Part shown: positions 5,890 through 8,876 of the stretch, piece by piece | Numbering within the stretch: the first letter of the stretch is position 1 | How the letters are laid out: each line of letters starts with the position of its first letter | Origin: Lachnospiraceae bacterium | GTDB taxonomy: Bacteria; Bacillota; Clostridia; Lachnospirales; Lachnospiraceae | Reading direction: 5' to 3' | Length of the DNA: 8,876 nucleotides | Assembly: GCA_003542935.1 (NCBI GenBank) | Contig: DPJQ01000144.1 | Span: 8,236 to 17,111 of the forward strand | Translations under genes and position numbers: made by a program | Notes under the pieces: generated by a model | The model's input: only the letters and a program-made list of their open reading frames with translations | Database searches by the model: none | What the model was told of the DNA's origin: nothing

Positions 5890-8025
5890 TCACTCAATTC
5901 CTCCTTTTCTTCTTGATATTGCATGTTGAAAATATTTTACAAGCGCCTGTTCGGCCAGAGCCGCGCCCCCCGACGCGTCACCGCTCCGAAGCGCCTGGAA
6001 AAATCGTTCTTCTTCAATCAATAATGCGCTGAGCCTGCTGACGGGCTCCAGATACTGTTCACCCTCCGGCGCCAGCATAATGATCGCCCCTTCTATGGTA
6101 AGCCCACCGGCCTGCAACGGGGACAGCAGCCGCAGATAGCCAAACCGGCTGTGGCTCACCACATCCGTCTTGCAGTGGAACAGGCATATATTCATCCCCT
6201 CGATAAAGGTGTCCCCCAGCTCCTCCCGACGCCGAAAACCCCGGGCAATTCTTTTGGCCACCGCCTGATCCGGCGCAAACACCAGGGAAGACTGTTCAAT
6301 GAGCTCCCGGCGGTTTTGCACGCTCCGTATATCCACGATCCTGAAGTTTTGCAGGATCTCCACGATCTCCGTGCCGATACCGGAAATCCTGCAAATGTCC
6401 GTCAAATCTTTCACGGCCACCTGATCAGGACGCCTGGTTTTCTGCTGCAGGCGATTACGGTTAATCGTCTCCATCTCCCTCTGCAGCATCATCTTATCCT
6501 GTACCCTCAATACCTTCCCCACACACAGCCAGGGAAAATCTGTATGCAGCTCTATGGTGGAAACGATCAGATCGATCCCCTGCCTCTGCAGCTTTTCCTT
6601 ATCAATGGAAAAAGCCGAGATCACATCGCGAATCTCTATATTGTGAAACGCCCTCGTCAGACTGGCCGCCAGCATCCGGGAACTGCCCACACCGGTGGGG
6701 CATACCACCACCACCGCAATCTTCTGATCATTTTCCTGAAGCCTCTCCGCCGCCGCCGCGAAATGCATCGCGATCAGTCCCACATCCGCCGCCTGTACTT
6801 CATGAGGCGTCACCCATTCCCTGAGCACCTGGCAGGATGTCTCTACTGCCGAATAAATCTCCGGATAACTCTGCCGGACTTCTTCAGTCTGGGAATTCTC
6901 TACGATCATATTCATGGGAATGCGCTTTAACATGGTACTGACATGATTCACAAGATCCTCAATCATGGTACCGCAGGATTTAAAAGGAATCCCCGTCAGC
7001 TGTTCCACCACTCCCGTCATGGACATGACGATCTGGCGTACATTCATAGTCTCCACGGGATCCTCACTGCCGGACGCCCTGAACCAGATGCGGGCCAGGG
7101 ACAGATGGGCCGCTATGTATCCCCGCTCATAGGCGGAAGGCTTCAACTCATATATGCGGCAGATCTCTTCCTCCATATACTCTGCCACCGCGAACTCCGG
7201 CAGAGATACCCAGTGTTCCCAATCCTCCAACGGCTGAGTGATCGTCTGGCCCTGCCGCATACGGTGGATCACCAGAGCAATCCGTATGATCAGATCCATA
7301 GCCCCGCTGTCCGTATAACGAACCTGCAGCCTCTTCTCGCTCTCATCCAGAAGCCTCCGCGCCTCCATGGCCGTCTCTGAGTCAAGGAAGGCAGGCATTG
7401 CGTTTCTGGCCTGTGTCTCCGCCCGGTTTTCTTTTGCCGGATACTCAGACAGAATCCCCAGAATTCTGTCCATATCGTAGAACTCAAACACGGAATTGAA
7501 AATAGCCTGCCGCAGGGAAACCTCGCTTCCCCTCAGAAAGATCCCCATTCCCGGTCTGCGCACCAGCTCGATCTCATACGTGGCCAGCCAGCTGTCCAGA
7601 GCGTCCAGATCCTCATACAGCGTCCGCTCGGAAATGTGATAACCCGCGGCGAATACGTAAGCTTTTACGGGACCGTCCGCGAAAAAGAGATCGCCCAGAA
7701 TCTGCCTGCGCCGTTCCTGGCGTCCGTACATCGGTGCACTGTCCTCCGCCTCTAAAAGCTCCCCGATGAACTGGAGCTGCTCCGCATCCTCATGGATCAC
7801 CAGGCCTACTCCCGGCTTGCTGCTGAAACGGAAATCATTTTCATCCATCCACTGCTCCAGAACCGCCACATCCCGCAGGATCGTTCGTGACGAGACACCC
7901 AGCCGCTCTGAAATCACGGAGACCGTCACCGGATTCGGCGCCATTTTGACTAATATCTGAAGTATTTTTTTCTGGCGTTCCGAAAGGCTTTTCCGTCTCT
8001 CTCCGCCCTTGTTGATATTTGCCAT
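5890..8025 (-). CDS. mtlR: PRD-containing transcriptional activator of mannitol operon
   Basis: This 711-residue regulator has the full MtlR/LicR-type layout. Two N-terminal helix-turn-helix regions are visible (about 17-60, with SERLGVSSRTILRDVAVLEQW, and about 105-165, with ISERTLYEDLDALDSW). Two PRD domains follow, with conserved His254 and His307 (PRD1) and His361 and His421 (PRD2). Next come an EIIB-like domain with VVCPTGVGSSRML (Cys442) and an EIIA-like domain with MNICLFHCKTDVVSH (His617 aligning with EIIA His541). The spacing of these sites closely follows B. subtilis MtlR, in which HPr-dependent phosphorylation in PRD2 activates and phosphorylation of the EIIB-like Cys by the mannitol permease inhibits. 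By inference it activates this operon when mannitol drains phosphate from MtlA. The ATG at 8025 has GGGAG 7 nt upstream. As first gene of the operon it is probably autoregulated. The stop and the mtlA start are separated by one base. Confidence 0.95.
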   Translation of the reverse strand: MANINKGGERRKSLSERQKKILQILVKMAPNPVTVSVISERLGVSSRTILRDVAVLEQWMDENDFRFSSKPGVGLVIHEDAEQLQFIGELLEAEDSAPMYGRQERRRQILGDLFFADGPVKAYVFAAGYHISERTLYEDLDALDSWLATYEIELVRRPGMGIFLRGSEVSLRQAIFNSVFEFYDMDRILGILSEYPAKENRAETQARNAMPAFLDSETAMEARRLLDESEKRLQVRYTDSGAMDLIIRIALVIHRMRQGQTITQPLEDWEHWVSLPEFAVAEYMEEEICRIYELKPSAYERGYIAAHLSLARIWFRASGSEDPVETMNVRQIVMSMTGVVEQLTGIPFKSCGTMIEDLVNHVSTMLKRIPMNMIVENSQTEEVRQSYPEIYSAVETSCQVLREWVTPHEVQAADVGLIAMHFAAAAERLQENDQKIAVVVVCPTGVGSSRMLAASLTRAFHNIEIRDVISAFSIDKEKLQRQGIDLIVSTIELHTDFPWLCVGKVLRVQDKMMLQREMETINRNRLQQKTRRPDQVAVKDLTDICRISGIGTEIVEILQNFRIVDIRSVQNRRELIEQSSLVFAPDQAVAKRIARGFRRREELGDTFIEGMNICLFHCKTDVVSHSRFGYLRLLSPLQAGGLTIEGAIIMLAPEGEQYLEPVSRLSALLIEEERFFQALRSGDASGGAALAEQALVKYFQHAISRRKGGIE
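5900..5905 (-). promoter_or_regulatory. Ribosome binding site of mtlA inside the mtlR 3' end
   Basis: AGGAGG on the minus strand lies within the last codons of mtlR and 11 nt before ATG (5888-5886). The spacing is a little long, but no better start is in frame: a TTG at 5897 is only 2 nt away. It supports the shorter mtlA start and coupling of mtlA translation to ribosomes finishing mtlR. Confidence 0.65.
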
Positions 8026-8045
8026 AATCTCTCTCCCATGGTATT

Positions 8046-8074
8046 ATTTTATAAGCGATCTCTCCAAATAGCAA
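8046..8074 (-). promoter_or_regulatory. Putative promoter of the mtlR-mtlA-mtlD-HPr-ptsH-ptsI operon
   Basis: On the minus strand TTGCTA (8074-8069) and TAAAAT (8051-8046) are separated by 17 bp. A start near 8039 leaves only about 14 nt before the mtlR ATG, just enough for its GGGAG ribosome binding site. The -35 is imperfect, as expected for an activator-dependent promoter, and half-sites for a regulator lie directly upstream. A start further upstream cannot be excluded. Confidence 0.5.
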
Positions 8075-8083
8075 CCGTAGAAT

Positions 8084-8122
8084 ATGTCACTTTTGTCACT
8101 AACCGATGGTGACATGTGCCAA
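8084..8122 (-). promoter_or_regulatory. Cluster of TGTCAC/GTGACA half-sites upstream of the mtlR promoter (proximal operator candidate)
   Basis: Read on the minus strand, the stretch contains TTGGCAC (8122-8116), TGTCAC (8114-8109), GTGACA (8099-8094) and GTGACA (8090-8085). TGTCAC and the first GTGACA form a 6-bp inverted repeat 9 nt apart; ATGTCAC (8115-8109) and GTGACAT (8090-8084) form a 7-bp one. The last half-site ends about 10 bp upstream of the putative -35, where an activator would sit. From memory, MtlR boxes of Bacillus relatives are built from TTGNCACA-type half-sites, which these resemble. MtlR is the obvious candidate, but a Crp-type protein is possible. Confidence 0.55.
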
Positions 8123-8130
8123 TTTCGGCT

Positions 8131-8154
8131 TTCCTGTCACTATTGTGGCAGGAA
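8131..8154. repeat. 10-bp inverted repeat, distal operator candidate
   Basis: TTCCTGTCAC (8131-8140) and GTGGCAGGAA (8145-8154) form an inverted repeat with a single mismatch (T/C) around a 4-nt centre, TATT. Its core repeats the TGTCAC/GTGACA motif found three more times closer to mtlR. With no U-tract on either side it is more likely a protein-binding site than a terminator. Confidence 0.6.
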
Positions 8155-8184
8155 TACAGTTTTTTATGTATAAGCCTGACACAT

Positions 8185-8224
8185 AAAAAAACAGGCGGCG
8201 GGATATCTTATCGGGCCCGCCGCC
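8185..8224 (-). terminator. Strong intrinsic terminator of the surface-protein gene
   Basis: On the minus strand a perfect 9-bp stem GGCGGCGGG (8224-8216) / CCCGCCGCC (8202-8194) with a 13-nt loop is followed by TG and seven T residues (8191-8185). It starts 21 nt after the stop of the upstream gene. It isolates the mtl operon from readthrough, which supports a dedicated promoter between 8185 and 8025. Confidence 0.93.
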
Positions 8225-8245
8225 GTTCTCTTAATTGACAAAATC

Positions 8246-8876
8246 TTATTTTACTGTTATTTTTACACCTTTCTTCACACCGTTGGCCGCCACCACATAT
8301 ATGGTACATGTGCCTTTCTTCCTGCCTTTTACCTTTCCATTTTCCGAAACAGTCGCGACGCTTTTATTAGTCGAATAATAGCGGTATGTAGCGACATGCT
8401 TCCTCGGAAACAGCTTTTTCTTTGTATCCTGTTTCACCGTCCGTGCTTTGATCTTTTTCGTCGTCCCTTTTTTCACCGTAAGTTTTGAGGCAGAGACCTT
8501 TATACTCCCGGCATTTGTATAGCCTTTTTTATCTTTCCCGGCAATGTGGAGAGCCAGGCTGCTGCCGATGATCTGCTTCTTTCCTTTTACCGTGCGGTAC
8601 GCGTAAACTTTTATTTTATAAACATTTTTGCTGCTGATTTTCTTCTTCCCGATCTTGCTGAGTGCATAACTGGTGTTTTTGCTGCCTTTGACGCTTTTCA
8701 CAAGCTTTATTGTTTTACCGCACTGTTCCCCGTAAATCTCATATCCTGTCGCTCCGCTTACTTTGCCCCATGTCACTTTTATCTTTGAGCCGGAAAAAAC
8801 CGCTTTGATCTTATCATTCAGCAATATGGTATTTCTCTCAAGATCCTCTTTGGGTTCTGTCGGTTTCTCCGCAGGT
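8246..8876 (-). CDS. Secreted or surface protein with fibronectin-like and BIG2 Ig-like domains, C-terminal part
   Basis: The reading frame is open from the right edge, so the N-terminus lies outside. The visible 209 residues end in TAA at 8248-8246; an internal TTG near 8824 is not a start, since the frame continues upstream. The fragment begins with a Pro/Glu/Lys linker (AEKPTEPKED). A fibronectin type III-like unit follows (about 22-112: KIKVTWGKVSGATGYEIYG ... NVYKIKVYAYRTVKGKK), then a BIG2-type Ig-like unit (about 123-209: SIKVSASKLTVKKGTTKKIKA ... STNKSVATVSENGKVKG ... GTCTIYVVAANG). It is very rich in lysine. Such pairs are common at the end of exported, wall-associated or carbohydrate-active proteins in Lachnospiraceae; the catalytic or binding part, if any, is not visible. 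No sortase motif or membrane anchor occurs at the C-terminus. It ends in a strong terminator and is unlikely to share a transcript with mtlR. Confidence 0.82.
   Translation of the reverse strand, partial: PAEKPTEPKEDLERNTILLNDKIKAVFSGSKIKVTWGKVSGATGYEIYGEQCGKTIKLVKSVKGSKNTSYALSKIGKKKISSKNVYKIKVYAYRTVKGKKQIIGSSLALHIAGKDKKGYTNAGSIKVSASKLTVKKGTTKKIKARTVKQDTKKKLFPRKHVATYRYYSTNKSVATVSENGKVKGRKKGTCTIYVVAANGVKKGVKITVK

Noticed and set aside
5889..5924. Upstream ATG at 5924 as the start of mtlA (adds 12 residues)
   Set aside because: No ribosome binding site precedes it and it would overlap mtlR by 35 nt. The family N-terminus and AGGAGG support ATG at 5888.
6151..6930. Plus-strand open frame of 259 codons opposite mtlR
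   Set aside because: Antisense to the PRD and EIIB-like region of a conserved regulator, with no independent evidence of coding.
8084..8154. CRISPR-like or tandem repeat array
   Set aside because: The repeated unit is only 6-7 bp, in both orientations with irregular spacing. This fits regulator half-sites, not CRISPR repeats.

Overview
The window looks like a piece of a Clostridia-type Bacillota chromosome, most likely Lachnospiraceae. This is inferred from the style of its enzyme I and HPr, from a secreted protein with fibronectin-like and Ig-like (BIG2) folds, from strong AGGAGG-type ribosome binding sites and from mid-range GC. No rRNA, tRNA, CRISPR array, insertion sequence or phage gene was seen.

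Layout from left to right: (1) the 3' end of a plus-strand gene of the RbsD/FucU sugar mutarotase family (1-379). (2) A convergent terminator region (about 417-522). (3) A six-gene minus-strand operon filling 569-8025. In transcription order it is mtlR (PRD-type activator), mtlA (fused mannitol EIICBA), mtlD (mannitol-1-phosphate 5-dehydrogenase), a divergent HPr-like gene, ptsH (HPr) and ptsI (enzyme I). (4) A regulatory stretch (8026-8245) with a putative mtlR promoter, a cluster of TGTCAC/GTGACA half-sites and, upstream, a strong intrinsic terminator of the preceding gene. (5) The 3' end of a lysine-rich secreted or surface protein on the minus strand (8246-8876).

Together the operon encodes a nearly self-sufficient mannitol phosphotransferase route. 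Enzyme I takes phosphate from PEP and passes it to HPr. HPr passes it to the EIIA domain of MtlA (H541), then to EIIB (C376), and the EIIC domain imports mannitol as mannitol-1-phosphate. MtlD oxidises this to fructose-6-phosphate. MtlR keeps all expected phosphorylation sites of its family (four PRD histidines, the EIIB-like cysteine and the EIIA-like histidine), so it should sense the state of the same relay and activate its own operon.

The most interesting feature is the pair of adjacent HPr-type genes inside a sugar-specific operon. The canonical-looking HPr has His15 and Arg17 but Lys in place of the regulatory Ser46. The second, only about one-fifth to one-quarter identical by eye, keeps His15 but has Cys in place of Arg17 and Arg in place of Ser46. 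Neither should be a normal substrate of HPr kinase. The second may be a specialised phosphocarrier or a regulatory decoy. The half-site array upstream of mtlR is the second item worth following up.
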